Part shown: piece after piece, positions 42,594 to 51,824 of the stretch
Layout of the letters: each line of letters begins with the position of its first letter
Position numbering within the stretch: the stretch's first letter is position 1
Origin: CAVRUD01 sp963849635
GTDB taxonomy: Bacteria; Chloroflexota; Chloroflexia; Thermomicrobiales; UBA6265
Direction: 5' to 3'
DNA length: 64,000 nt
NCBI GenBank assembly: GCA_963849635.1
Contig: CAWKIA010000025.1
Span: 62,001-126,000 of the forward strand
Notes under the pieces: model-generated
The model's database searches: none
Seen by the model: the letters and a program-made list of their open reading frames with translations, nothing else
What the model was told of the DNA's origin: nothing
Position numbers and translations under genes: made by a program

Positions 42594-43952
42594 ATGCCAA
42601 TCAACTGGCGCACCTACGGCGACATGCCACTTACCGCGTTCGAAGCCGAACTCACCGGCATAGCCTCCCCGATGTCGATCGAGGCGCAACCGGTCTACGC
42701 CGCCGTCTCTGGACACTCGCGCCTCTTCCTGGCGATGGCGTTCCACGAGACCAAGCTGGCAACGCTGTTCACCGTCGCTGCCATCGATGCCTCGTTCAAG
42801 AACCCCGTCGCTCTCATGCGGGACGGGGCTTATCTCAGCTTTCCGACCTGGCGCGAGGCGGCGGCAGAGTGGACGAGCCGCCTCATCACGAACGCCGCCA
42901 CCTACAAAGGCGGCGTCTACGCCGGCACTACAACGCTCGAAGACCTGATCAGCGTTTACGCCCCGGCGAGTGCCGGAAACAACGAAGTCCAGTACGCGAA
43001 GGTCGTCCGCGAACGCCTGTCTGCTTACGGATACAAGGAGACCGAAATGGCCATCACATTCGGCAATGTGCCGCATCCCGGCTACCTCGACCGCCCCATC
43101 GATAAGCCAGAGGGTCATGGCTGGGACAACCTCGGCCAGCGCCAGCCCAAGTTTGTCGTGCTGCACCGAATGGTCGGTTCGCTGTGGGGCACGGACGGCT
43201 TCTTCCGTCAGCCCGACGTCAACGCCCTCACAGACTACGGCGTCGGTGTCGCGGACACGGACGGCGACCAGGCCGGCGTCATCATTCGCTGGAACGACCC
43301 CCGCGGTGTCCGCGCTGGCTGGGCCTCTGGACCCGTGAAAGGCGCCTACGGCGATGGTCTGGCCATCGTGAACGCGTACGGCCTCAACGCGGTCAACCGC
43401 GACGGCGTGAGCATCGAGATCAGCGGGTTCAGGAACACGCCGCTCGATCCGGTCGCCTTCGAGGAGATCGCCGCCCTGATGGCGTACTGGTGGGACCAGA
43501 TGGACATCCCCCATACGTCGGCCCCGATCAACCCGGCGACGGGAATCAGCGCCGTCATCTGGCACCAGGAGTTCACCCTCGGCACCGGTAAGGAATGCCC
43601 ATGCGCAGTGGTAATGAACCAGACGAACGCGCTGATCGCCCGCGCCACCGCCATCCTCAAGCAGTATCAGACCGGCGCCTCCACCGGTGGAGGCGCCGTC
43701 GACGAAATCGTCGTCGAGCCGATAGCCGAAACCGTCGCGCACGCCTTTTCGGGCGCCGTCGTGCGGGATCGTCCCGAACTCAGCGCCGAAATCAAGGTCA
43801 CATACCGGAGACTGACCGCGCTCCGGATCGTCGGCAAGGCACAGGGAGACGAAGCAGACAACTCGACAGAATGGTTCCTCATCAAGAGCCGGGGACCTTC
43901 GAACAACGGATTCATTCACAGCTCAGGCCTCGATGACCGCGTGCCGGCATAA
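42594..43952 (+). CDS. Endolysin-like peptidoglycan hydrolase: glucosaminidase-like + amidase_2 + SH3-like
   Basis: Modular cell-wall hydrolase of phage-lysin type, 452 residues; ATG at 42594 after CGGAGAC, no signal peptide. Domain 1 (about 10-140) has SGHSRLFLAMAFHETKLATL, with a Glu in a lytic-enzyme-like context. Domain 2 (about 165-350) resembles an N-acetylmuramoyl-L-alanine amidase: PKFVVLHRMVGSLWG (Zn His), VSIEISGFRNTPLD (Glu), AVIWHQEFTLGTGKECPC (second His and Cys). Domain 3 (about 370-450) looks like an SH3-type wall-binding module (VVRDRPELSAEIKVTYRRL, STEWFLIKS). Followed by a holin-like gene; the pair looks like a phage lysis cassette without other phage genes. Confidence 0.75.
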   Translation: MPINWRTYGDMPLTAFEAELTGIASPMSIEAQPVYAAVSGHSRLFLAMAFHETKLATLFTVAAIDASFKNPVALMRDGAYLSFPTWREAAAEWTSRLITNAATYKGGVYAGTTTLEDLISVYAPASAGNNEVQYAKVVRERLSAYGYKETEMAITFGNVPHPGYLDRPIDKPEGHGWDNLGQRQPKFVVLHRMVGSLWGTDGFFRQPDVNALTDYGVGVADTDGDQAGVIIRWNDPRGVRAGWASGPVKGAYGDGLAIVNAYGLNAVNRDGVSIEISGFRNTPLDPVAFEEIAALMAYWWDQMDIPHTSAPINPATGISAVIWHQEFTLGTGKECPCAVVMNQTNALIARATAILKQYQTGASTGGGAVDEIVVEPIAETVAHAFSGAVVRDRPELSAEIKVTYRRLTALRIVGKAQGDEADNSTEWFLIKSRGPSNNGFIHSSGLDDRVPA

Positions 43953-44011
43953 GCGAGCGCGACGAGCACAACCATCGGCAACCAGAGCCATCACCGCAAA
44001 GGAGCTGAACG

Positions 44012-44410
44012 ATGGCAGGCAACCCAGCACCTGATATCAAATTCGTCGATCCCCCCGAAGGGGGATCGCAAGGGCAGCACGGCACCAACCCACCCCCGGG
44101 CAAAAATGTCACGTCTGCCGCTCCAAACACGTACCTGGCTGACGCGCCAGGGTCATACGTCGACCGGGAACCGGTCATCACCTCCGCGGGCATCCTCGGT
44201 GTCCTGTCCGCACTGGTCTCTTGGGGAGTCGGACGCAATCTCCTCGGGTCAGCGGACGAGGCAATGCTGATGGCCATCATTCCGACCGTCGCGGCCCTCG
44301 GATTCGCCTACTACGGTCGGCGCGGCGTAACCTCAGTCGGCCGCGCTCAGAACGCGATCGACGGTGCCTACACCGCCCAGCCAGGCGTGGACGCCAAGCC
44401 GAAGCTCTAA
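44012..44410 (+). CDS. Holin-like small membrane protein with two TM segments
   Basis: 132 residues; ATG at 44012 after AAAGGAGC. A polar Pro/Gly-rich N-terminus of about 55 residues precedes two hydrophobic segments (ITSAGILGVLSALVSWGVG and AMLMAIIPTVAALGFAYYG), then a basic RRGV and a short tail. The size, two-helix topology and place directly after an endolysin-like gene fit a phage holin. No named holin family is recognised, and the long N-terminal region is unusual. Confidence in the gene is high, in the function modest. Confidence 0.6.
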   Translation: MAGNPAPDIKFVDPPEGGSQGQHGTNPPPGKNVTSAAPNTYLADAPGSYVDREPVITSAGILGVLSALVSWGVGRNLLGSADEAMLMAIIPTVAALGFAYYGRRGVTSVGRAQNAIDGAYTAQPGVDAKPKL

Positions 44411-44431
44411 CAAGCGGACAACCAGACTAAG

Positions 44432-44471
44432 GCCAGCAGGCGCCGGACCACGTGGTCCGGCGCCTGCTGGC
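44432..44471. terminator. Perfect 40-bp palindrome after the lysis-type genes
   Basis: 20-base arms 44432-44451 and 44452-44471 are exact reverse complements with no loop bases, starting GCCAGCAGGCGCCGG. It lies 21 bases after the holin-like stop and is followed by GTTCTATC, only a weak T-run. It most likely ends the upstream transcript, in either orientation; a loopless 40-bp palindrome could also be a protein site. Confidence 0.7.
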
Positions 44472-44649
44472 GTTCTATCGATCATCGAACTAGCCAGATG
44501 AGACGATCCGGGACCGGATGACCGGCTGCTCTTTCCCGGCGGTCTGACCTACAATGAACGTTCGGATTTGACACCCGCGCTATACTATCAAAATGAAAGT
44601 ATTGGCGATCCAGTCAACCCCGGCTGGTCACTCGTCGATGAGGAGACCG

Positions 44650-45210
44650 ATGAGCAGCACAGACACCACCACCCGAAACCGGCTACAGGCATTCCGCGTT
44701 CGCCGCGACGAATTCTTCAAGTCGGAGCCAGATTCCCCGCTCACCCCGGAGCAGAAAGAGCGGTTTTCCACGCTGGATTACTTCCCGGAGAATCCATCAC
44801 TCTCGATGGAACTGCAACTCGACACGAGCGGTGACGGCATCGGCGAGGTCCTGACAATCGGCACAACCGATGGCCGGGCAAAGGAGTTCGAACGGGCGGG
44901 CCGCATCACCTTCGAGTCGAACGGCGAGCCCGTCACCTTTACCGTCTTCAAGGAACAGGCGCGGGGCCGTTACTACCTACCCTTCCGCGACGGCACCGCT
45001 GGCGTCGACACCTACGCCGTCGGCCGCTACCTCGACATCCGGGCGCGCCCCAACGGCGACCTCCTGGTCGACTTCAACTACGCCTACAACCCGTATTGCG
45101 CCTACGGCGATGGCTGGAGCTGCCCAATCCCGCCCCGGGAAAACGTGACAAAAACCCGCATCGAGGCCGGTGAGCGGGCATTCACGGACCGGGCTGATTA
45201 CGAACTGTAA
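44650..45210 (+). CDS. DUF1684-family protein
   Basis: 186 residues; ATG at 44650 after GAGGAGACCG, preferred over an upstream ATG at 44593. Typical blocks of the family: RDEFFKSEPDSPLTPEQKER, FSTLDYFPENPSLSMELQL, RAGRITFESNGEPVTFTVFK, YYLPFRDGTAGVDTYAVGRY and FNYAYNPYCAYGDGWSCPIP, ending with the NVTKTRIEAGERAF motif. Beta-rich, no signal peptide. Function is unknown in this family; members are widespread in bacteria. It begins shortly after the 40-bp palindrome and so is a separate transcription unit. Confidence 0.8.
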   Translation: MSSTDTTTRNRLQAFRVRRDEFFKSEPDSPLTPEQKERFSTLDYFPENPSLSMELQLDTSGDGIGEVLTIGTTDGRAKEFERAGRITFESNGEPVTFTVFKEQARGRYYLPFRDGTAGVDTYAVGRYLDIRARPNGDLLVDFNYAYNPYCAYGDGWSCPIPPRENVTKTRIEAGERAFTDRADYEL

Positions 45211-45220
45211 GGAATCGGTA

Positions 45221-45616
45221 TCAGCGACTCGACGCTTTCGAACGGCTTGCCCGGTCGGCATGTCTGCTCTGTAGCCAGGCATCAACTGACTTGGCGAGCC
45301 GTTCCATTGACGTCTCTCCGCAGCGAACCCCACGAGCAATCACCGCGCCCATCGCCTCACGCGGCCAGCGATAAAACGCCCGCCTGACCTCGATGTAGCG
45401 CAGGCGCTCTGGCTCAAACCGGAGTTCCGCGACGGTCCAACCCCGATCCTGTTGATCCAACATCAGCAAAACCTGCTCATGCTGCCAGGCAAAGGGCATC
45501 GACGGCGGGCGGACCGCCATCGGCGGATGGTCAGAGGGGGATTCCAGGGCGGGTTCGCACGGGCCGTCCCCAGGATAAAATTCCGGATCCTTCGTCGGCG
45601 GGGTGGACTGAGCCAT
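45221..45616 (-). CDS. Hypothetical protein, unknown
   Basis: Not recognised. 131 residues. A Pro-rich acidic N-terminus (about 35 residues) is followed by a compact core with FAWQHEQVLLMLDQQDRGWT, VAELRFEPERLRYIEVRRAF and YRWPREAMGAVIARGVRCG, then a basic helical tail (KSVDAWLQSRHADRASRSK). No signal peptide or TM. The core could be a small alpha/beta domain. It converges with the DUF1684 gene, ten bases apart. About 290 bases upstream to 45908 show no clear gene. Confidence 0.5.
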   Translation of the reverse strand: MAQSTPPTKDPEFYPGDGPCEPALESPSDHPPMAVRPPSMPFAWQHEQVLLMLDQQDRGWTVAELRFEPERLRYIEVRRAFYRWPREAMGAVIARGVRCGETSMERLAKSVDAWLQSRHADRASRSKASSR

Positions 45617-45908
45617 TCCGGACGTCCTCGTACGACTCCCGAGTCAGATCGGCCCGGGCAACAGGATGGGGGGAACTCGCCCGACTTCGTTACATCACGA
45701 TCACACCGAGCGGTTGGCTCCGAAAATCGGAATACCTAACCAAGGGCCACGCTGGCACGGCCACACCGCCTCGGTCTCTTCGCGTTGTGGTCTGAGCGTA
45801 GCACCGAAACCAATGCCCGTGCAAGGTAAAACCGCGTCGCCACGCCCCATTTACCGAAATTACCCAGGAACAATGGCCTTCGCCCAGCACGACTACCGGC
45901 AACAGAGG

Positions 45909-46517
45909 TCACGGAGCCACGACTGTGACTGCCCCTTCGGAGACGACCCGGTCGCCCTCGCGCAGCGTGATGCGGTATTCGCCATCCGGCCACTCATCCC
46001 CTGACTGGCGCTCAAGGTGGAATTCCAGCCAAATCGGCTCAAACCGGACTTCCGGCAGTTGCACCGTCGCGTCCATGCCTTGAACTGGCGTGTCGTTGTA
46101 GGTCCAGTTTGCAACAAGAATTGATCCGGCCGGCGCGGATACGACCGACACCGCCGCAAAAATGACCGGAGCGGTCGCGTCGAATTCGTCCTCGACCTCA
46201 GTGAGCGGGCGATTCGTGCCAGGCTCGATGGAGGTCGCCCACACCGGATCAGCAGCCACCACCTGGACCGGAGCCGGAATCTCGGTCGCCGCAGGAGCCT
46301 CGGTCGCCGGCTCGGGAGCAGCCGCTGTGGCAACCTCGGTCGGGTCCGATGAATCTGGGTCATCCCCGCAGGCGACAAGCACCGGCACGAGCAAGCAGAG
46401 GCACACAACGGCGCGCATTCGACGTCCGCGCCAGACGCTGATCGCGCTCTTTGGCGGTGCAACGAGGGGAAACCGCTGCCGTGGACCCATGGATGGGTCG
46501 ATCGTGACGTCGCTCAC
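45909..46517 (-). CDS. Putative lipoprotein with beta-sandwich domain
   Basis: Not recognised. A lipoprotein signal is clear in MRAVVCLCLLVPVLVACGDD, with the lipobox VLVAC; the true start is probably that ATG at 46418, though a longer frame starts at 46517. A Pro/Ala/Thr-rich linker of about 45 residues is followed by a beta-rich domain (SVVSAPAGSILVANWTYNDT, FEPIWLEFHLERQSGDEWPD, GEYRITLREGDRVVSEGAVT). That arrangement resembles extracellular immunoglobulin-like ligand domains. Likely tethered outside the cytoplasmic membrane. It lies four bases after the homoserine dehydrogenase stop on the same strand. Confidence 0.6.
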   Translation of the reverse strand: MSDVTIDPSMGPRQRFPLVAPPKSAISVWRGRRMRAVVCLCLLVPVLVACGDDPDSSDPTEVATAAAPEPATEAPAATEIPAPVQVVAADPVWATSIEPGTNRPLTEVEDEFDATAPVIFAAVSVVSAPAGSILVANWTYNDTPVQGMDATVQLPEVRFEPIWLEFHLERQSGDEWPDGEYRITLREGDRVVSEGAVTVVAP

Positions 46518-46521
46518 TCGG

Positions 46522-47659
46522 CTATGACGCCAGCGTTCCCGTCGCCAGGGAAAGCACGTCGGCGAGCATCCCAGCAGCCGTCACCGCCGCGCCCGCTCCA
46601 GGTCCCGAGATCGACAACGGGAACGTATCGTAGCGCGCGGTCCGGATCGAGAAGGCATTCTCCGGTCCGCGCAGACCACCGAGCGCGCTCGCGACAGGGA
46701 CGGCATCGATGCCAACTCGGGGCGGGCCCGCCGGAGTCACAGTCGCGACATACCGAAGCGACCGGCTCTCGCGACTCGCGTCTCTGACCCTGGTGGCCAG
46801 ATCCTGGTCGAGTTCGTCCATCCGCTCCAGAAAGCCGCGCACATCGACCCCGGAGCTACTCGAAAGCTCCTCAGGAACAAGACCCTCAACTTGGATGTCC
46901 GCCAAGTCGGTGGAGACGCCCAAGGTACGCGCCAGGATTAGCGCCTTTCGGGCGACATCGAGCCCGCTCAAATCATCGCGGGGATCAGGCTCGGTGAATC
47001 CGTTCTCCATCGCCGATCGCACCGCGGCCGAGAAGGTCGTCCCGGTCGCAAGATCGGCAAAGATCGCGCCCAACGTCCCCGACACAGCCCCCTGGATCTC
47101 ACGGACCTCGTCGCCCGTATCGAGCAGCGAGCGCAGCGTCGAAAAAACCGGCAGCCCAGCTCCGCATGTCGCTTCGTATTTCAGCCGCCCGCCGATGCCG
47201 GCCTCCGACCACAACGCCCTTCCAGCCGGATGGTCCGACGGCAGCGCCATCGGCGCCTTATTGGAGAGGACGACGCCAGCGCCCCGGTGCAAAGCAAACG
47301 CATCCGCATCCGCCGTTCGCTCGCCCGAGGCGGCATCGACCACCACGATCGGACCGGCATCGGCCAGCGCAGAAATGACACGACTCGATCGGATGAAGCT
47401 CAAATCCAGCGTCACGGGCCACCGAGGCGATTGGGCTCCCGGAGCGGCGACCTGATACGAGCATTTGTAGCGTTTGATCAATGAGTTCGGCATCCGGAGC
47501 GGTGGCACCGCTGGGACCAGCGACAGAGCCGACGACAAGGTCCAAACCCAACTGCGATTTCCAGCGCTCGCGGCCAGCCAGGATCTGCTCGATGAGCGCG
47601 CCACCGACTGTGCCAATCCCGATTACCAGAACGGTAACCTTCGGCGGCCTGTGTCTCAT
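46522..47659 (-). CDS. hom: Homoserine dehydrogenase, frameshifted
   Basis: Reduces aspartate semialdehyde to homoserine on the path to threonine and methionine. The start MRHRPPKVTVLVIGIGTVGG carries the NAD(P)-binding glycine pattern. The frame breaks near 47430-47465; then VLSNKAPMALPSDHPAGRAL (the conserved TANK-like motif), LKYEATCGAGLPVFSTLRSL, VSGTLGAIFADLATGTTFSA, GFTEPDPRDDLSGLDVARKA and ILARTLGVSTDL are all typical. It ends at 46522 without an ACT domain. About 378 residues after correction, slightly short but complete for the minimal type. Confidence 0.85.
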
Positions 47660-47781
47660 CCGTATCCAATCCCTTTCGACGGCCGGTTCGCATGGCGGAT
47701 CCGGTGACTTGACGAACGAATGGACCAGGCAATGCCGGCCCGCAAACCTAACACACCGGCGGCCCGCCAGCAGGCTGAAGG

Positions 47782-49674
47782 CTACTCCGATTTGGCGGGT
47801 GGATGTTCGCTCGGATTATGACTCCTTATCGACGCGATCCGGCCGGCAAGATCGGGCTTCGGCAGGTGGAACTGCGGCCGGCCACGCCACTGATTGCGCC
47901 GCGACCGCTCCTCCCACCGCTCCCGCCACTCCGCCAACGATCGCGCCAGATTCCGTTGCAGTTCCTGCAAGTGAATGACTTCCCGCTTTGCGGCAGCCCG
48001 ACCCTCAGGGGTCGTTTGACCGAGGTGGCGCATCCGGCGCGAGCGCTCGTCGATCAAGCGTCGCGGTCCGAGCGAGCGAGCATCCACCATCGCCTGCACT
48101 AACGCCTCCTCCAGACTCTTCGCGGCGGCGGCCGCATCGGCGTGGGCGGCGGGAGACGGCTCTGGCACGACAAAGTCGATCAAGCCCAGGCGAAGGCACT
48201 CGCGCGCGGTGACAGACCGGGTCGCGGAGCCGAGGCGTTCGGGCACACGCACGAACTCGGGCGCAATCGGGGTGAAGACCGCGTGCTCCAGCATGACCAG
48301 GCGATCACCGACGCATAGGGTGATTGCCGTCTCGCCGGTCGCCTCACCAATGATCGCAGCCACGATCGGCACCGGCAGCAGGGCCAGGAGTTGCATTGTC
48401 TGGCCGAGCGCGCTGGCGAAGCCGTCTCTCCCCCGACGATCGGACGGGGCCACACCTGTCGAGTCGATCAAAAGAACGACCGGCAACTCCAGGTGTCCGG
48501 CGAGACGAATGACTCGTTCAACCTTGCGGAATCCGGCGGCAGACGACCTGCCTCGCTCCTGGGCGACGATAGCCACTGACGCGCCGGCGAGACGCCCGAT
48601 GGCGCACCGGAACTCCGGGTCGTCCGCTTCGATCCTATCTCCCTTGAGTTCAACGACATCGGTGAAGATGCGATCTAGCAAGGTCGATGAGGTTGGCCGG
48701 TCTGGATGGCGGGCGAGTGTCACCGCGTCCCACACCGGGGCGGCACTGCTCGCCGATGTGGCCACGACTCGCACGTCGGTTCCTGACCGGGTGTGGAGCG
48801 ATCCACGCTTATGAAAGAGCCCCAGGATGGTTCCCAGGGTGTGGCGCAGGTTCGGACGAGCAATCACACCATCCAGGAGGCCGTGGGTTAGGGCGACCTC
48901 CACCGTCGGGGTGGAGCTGCCCGATGCGGGAACTCCGCCCAACTCGACCGGCGAGTCGGCGCCAACGTGGGCGCCAGTCTCGGCGAGAATGATGTCGGCA
49001 TGACTTGCCAGGCCGGTGAAGACGCCGCCCACCGTCGGGTCGGTCAGAACCGCGAGCAGTGGAACCCCGGCCCGTTTCAGGTTGCTGGTCGCCGAGACGA
49101 TCTTGGCATGCTGTGCCAGGGCCAACACGCCATCCTGCGACCGGATGGGACTGCGTCCGGACGCGCAGATAACCAGGGCCGGCAAACGCTGCTCGAATGC
49201 TTGCTCAAGACCCAGGGTGATCTTTTCACCGGCGACAACGCCGATTCCGCCACCCAGCACGGCAAGATCGAGCACGATCACCGCCGCCGGAGCCCCAGCG
49301 ATCTTGCCGAACCCCGTGAGCACTCCCCCAGTTACCGCATCCGAGAGATCGGACGCATTCGCGCCAGGTCCTGTGTCCGCATCCTGGAACCGAAGTGGAT
49401 CGGCGGAGACGAGAACGGCATTCGTCTCGACGAAGGTGTCCGGGTCGAGCAGCAACACCAGCCGCTCGCGGGCAGGAATCGAAAAGTGCCGGCCACAGGT
49501 CGAGCAGACGCGGAAGGTGGCGAACTCCTCACTCCCACTGAGATCCTGAGCACAGCTCGGGCACGTCAGATCGAGCTCACCATCGACCTCTTGCTCGAAC
49601 TCCCAGGACGGACCGATACCAGCGGAGGCTGAAGCGTTGCTGGACAGTGAAGACTCCTGAGGTTCGGGTTGCAT
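47782..49674 (-). CDS. accD-accA: Acetyl-CoA carboxylase carboxyltransferase, AccD-AccA in one chain
   Basis: Transfers the carboxyl group from biotin to acetyl-CoA, the first step of fatty acid synthesis. The ATG at 49674 (MQPEPQESS) has AGAGGG upstream; about 630 residues, frame intact. The beta half (about 25-285) begins with the zinc motif LTCPSCAQDLSG...FRVCSTCGRHFS, then GKIAGAPAAVIVLDLAVLGG and VPLLAVLTDPTVGGVFTGLA. The alpha half (about 320-600) has IVAQERGRSSAAGFRKVERV and VVLLIDSTGVAPSDRRGRDG, PIVAAIIGEATGETAITLCV. Bacteria usually encode the two subunits separately; fused forms are known in some phyla. The alpha half ends with an Arg-rich tail. Confidence 0.85.
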   Translation of the reverse strand: MQPEPQESSLSSNASASAGIGPSWEFEQEVDGELDLTCPSCAQDLSGSEEFATFRVCSTCGRHFSIPARERLVLLLDPDTFVETNAVLVSADPLRFQDADTGPGANASDLSDAVTGGVLTGFGKIAGAPAAVIVLDLAVLGGGIGVVAGEKITLGLEQAFEQRLPALVICASGRSPIRSQDGVLALAQHAKIVSATSNLKRAGVPLLAVLTDPTVGGVFTGLASHADIILAETGAHVGADSPVELGGVPASGSSTPTVEVALTHGLLDGVIARPNLRHTLGTILGLFHKRGSLHTRSGTDVRVVATSASSAAPVWDAVTLARHPDRPTSSTLLDRIFTDVVELKGDRIEADDPEFRCAIGRLAGASVAIVAQERGRSSAAGFRKVERVIRLAGHLELPVVLLIDSTGVAPSDRRGRDGFASALGQTMQLLALLPVPIVAAIIGEATGETAITLCVGDRLVMLEHAVFTPIAPEFVRVPERLGSATRSVTARECLRLGLIDFVVPEPSPAAHADAAAAAKSLEEALVQAMVDARSLGPRRLIDERSRRMRHLGQTTPEGRAAAKREVIHLQELQRNLARSLAEWRERWEERSRRNQWRGRPQFHLPKPDLAGRIASIRSHNPSEHPPAKSE

Positions 49675-49921
49675 CGTTGGTTCCCTCTGCTCGGCCGAAC
49701 GCATGGCGCCCGACCGTGATCGCAACGGCTCGCGACTCCCCCGGTCAGCATGCTACGAGTCCACAAAGTCAGTCGTCAACTTGGGGCCATCGATTCGTTG
49801 CACAGCCATCCGATCGGCAAGCGGCTGAATCGCGGATCGATTGGGCTATGATCCCGCGGCTACGAGACGACTGACCGCGGCGCCGGTCGTCGATTGCAAG
49901 CGGAGAGGGGAACAGCAGACG

Positions 49922-51649
49922 ATGGCCGACCGGACGACGTGGATCTTCGATCGGGTGGAAGCCCGGGCAAACGGCGGGATGGTCGGCGCTAAGTCGGTAG
50001 AGGCCGCCGAAGCGGGGGCCGCGGTGTTGCGCGCGGGCGGCAACGCGGTCGATGCCGCTGTCACGACCGCATTTGTCTCTGGCGTCGTCGAGCCGTGGAT
50101 GAGCGGCATTGGCGGGGGAGGATTCCTGGTCGCGCACCGTCCCGGAGACACGACGGCAAGCGTCGTCGAGTTTCCGATGGTCTCGCCAGCCGGCGCGACG
50201 CCGGAGATGTTTCCGCTGTCCGGCACCGGTCCTGATCTGGCGCTGTTTGGGTGGGCGGGCGTCGTCGACAACGCCAACATTGTCGGTCACAAGGCTGTTG
50301 CTGTGCCGGGAGTCGTCGCGGGATTGGCTCTGGCCCTGGAGCGATTCGGCACTATCTCGCTCGCCGCCGCGCTTGCTCCCGCGATAGAGCTGGCAGAATC
50401 GGGCTGGCTCGTCACCTGGTCGGCCACCAAGTTCATCACCCGCGATATGGTCAATTTGGGCAAGTTCCCGGCCACGGCGCGGATTTTCCTCGATGCCCGT
50501 GGCAATCCGCCCTTTACCCTCGACGGCGGCCATCCGACCTATCTGCGCCAGCCCGACCTCGCCCAGACGCTCCGCACGATCGCGGACCAGGGACCGAGGG
50601 CCTACTACGAGGGAGAGATCGCCCAGCAGATCGTGAACGAGTTGCAGGCCAACGGTTCGCCGATGGACTTCAACGACCTATCCCGCTATCAAGCGACGGT
50701 CGTGCCTGCCCTGAATGTTCCGTACGGAGCGCATCAGATCGCGACAACCGGAAAGGGGAGCGGCGGCACGACGCTGGCCCAATCGATGGCGCTCATTGAT
50801 AGACTTGGGCTGGGAGCGTGCGAGCACAACTCGGTGGAGACGTTGCACGCCGTGGCGCAGGCATTCCGGCTGGCCTTTGTCGACCGATTCGCCTATCTCG
50901 CCGATCCCGACCACGTTGATGTTCCCCTGGACACCATGCTGTCGAGCGACTACATCGCCGAACGCGCGGCCCTGGTTCAGGCGGAGTCAATCGCGCCGAT
51001 CGTGCCCGGCTCGCGCGAGCGACTGGGCGTACGCCATTCGCTCCAGGGGTCGATGCAGGACTACGGCACAGGCGGGTCCACGACCCATCTCGGGGCGATC
51101 GACAAGGATGGCATGGCGGTCTCCTTGACCCAGACGCTGCTGAGCGGCTGGGGGAGCCGCGTCGTTCCGCCAGGCACCGGCATCCTGCTCAACAACGGCA
51201 TGATGTGGTTCGACCCCGAACCGGGCCGCCCGAATTCAGTCGGCGGTGGCAAGCGCCCGGTGAGCAATATGGCCCCGTCGTTGGTACTCAAGAACGACGC
51301 CGCGGTCGCCTCAGTTGGCTCAAGCGGTGGCCGGCGCATCATGAACTGCAACGCCCAGATCATCATGAATCTGGTTGATCACGGCTTGACGCCTCAGCCG
51401 GCGATTGCAGCGCCCAGAATCGACGCCTCAACGCCGGATCTCATCGCGAGTACGCGGCTCCCAGTCGCGACGCGTAAGGCACTCGCCAGCCTGGGGCACA
51501 AAATCGCCGTGCGCGACGAGATCCATCTCCACGGAGAGTTTGCCTCCGCTGTCGTGATTCAACGCGGCGAGAGCGGAGGATTCATTGGTGGAGTCGATCC
51601 GTATTACCCGGCAATGGCGATCGGGGTCCAGCAGGAGAACGAGGGATGA
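49922..51649 (+). CDS. ggt: Gamma-glutamyltransferase family protein
   Basis: N-terminal-nucleophile hydrolase that moves or hydrolyses the gamma-glutamyl group of glutathione-like compounds. 575 residues; ATG at 49922 after GGAGAGGGG. ANGGMVGAKSVEAAEAGAAV and AGGNAVDAAVTTAFVSGVVE open the fold; SGIGGGGFLVAHRPGD follows. The autocatalytic nucleophile is the Thr in GSTTHLGAIDKDGMAVSLTQ. SNMAPSLVLKNDAAVASVGS and SGGRRIMNCNAQIIMNLVDH are also typical. No signal peptide, so it is cytoplasmic or unconventional. A TATGAT box at 49847 with a weak -35 may be its promoter. Confidence 0.85.
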   Translation: MADRTTWIFDRVEARANGGMVGAKSVEAAEAGAAVLRAGGNAVDAAVTTAFVSGVVEPWMSGIGGGGFLVAHRPGDTTASVVEFPMVSPAGATPEMFPLSGTGPDLALFGWAGVVDNANIVGHKAVAVPGVVAGLALALERFGTISLAAALAPAIELAESGWLVTWSATKFITRDMVNLGKFPATARIFLDARGNPPFTLDGGHPTYLRQPDLAQTLRTIADQGPRAYYEGEIAQQIVNELQANGSPMDFNDLSRYQATVVPALNVPYGAHQIATTGKGSGGTTLAQSMALIDRLGLGACEHNSVETLHAVAQAFRLAFVDRFAYLADPDHVDVPLDTMLSSDYIAERAALVQAESIAPIVPGSRERLGVRHSLQGSMQDYGTGGSTTHLGAIDKDGMAVSLTQTLLSGWGSRVVPPGTGILLNNGMMWFDPEPGRPNSVGGGKRPVSNMAPSLVLKNDAAVASVGSSGGRRIMNCNAQIIMNLVDHGLTPQPAIAAPRIDASTPDLIASTRLPVATRKALASLGHKIAVRDEIHLHGEFASAVVIQRGESGGFIGGVDPYYPAMAIGVQQENEG

Positions 51650-51797
51650 GTGCCGCCGTCGTCGACCGATCCGACGCCGGGTCATCGACGCAAAGGCGAT
51701 GGCTACCCACACCTTCGGCATTGATGATTTCGACGAAGCCAAAGCAACTGTCCGGGCAGGCAGCGGACTGAAGGAGCAGATCGATCCCGCCGCTTGA
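51646..51797 (+). pseudogene. Probable C-terminal remnant of a zinc-type alcohol dehydrogenase
   Basis: Between the GGT stop and the GNAT gene, the frame ending at 51797 reads VIDAKAMATHTFGIDDFDEA and KATVRAGSGLKEQIDPAA. The THTFGIDDFDEAKATVRAG stretch looks like the end of medium-chain (zinc) dehydrogenases (usually THRFPLDEIEEAFEA-type). No N-terminal part is present, and the frame upstream is Arg-rich noise. It is most simply a degraded gene tail left by a deletion. The similarity is from memory and short, so confidence is modest. Confidence 0.4.
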
Positions 51798-51824
51798 CAT
51801 TAAATCTGGAGTGACTCAACGCAG

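Noticed and set aside
42579..43919. 446-codon minus-strand open frame opposite the endolysin-like gene
   Set aside because: Shadow frame; the plus strand has amidase-like metal residues and a good ribosome-binding site.
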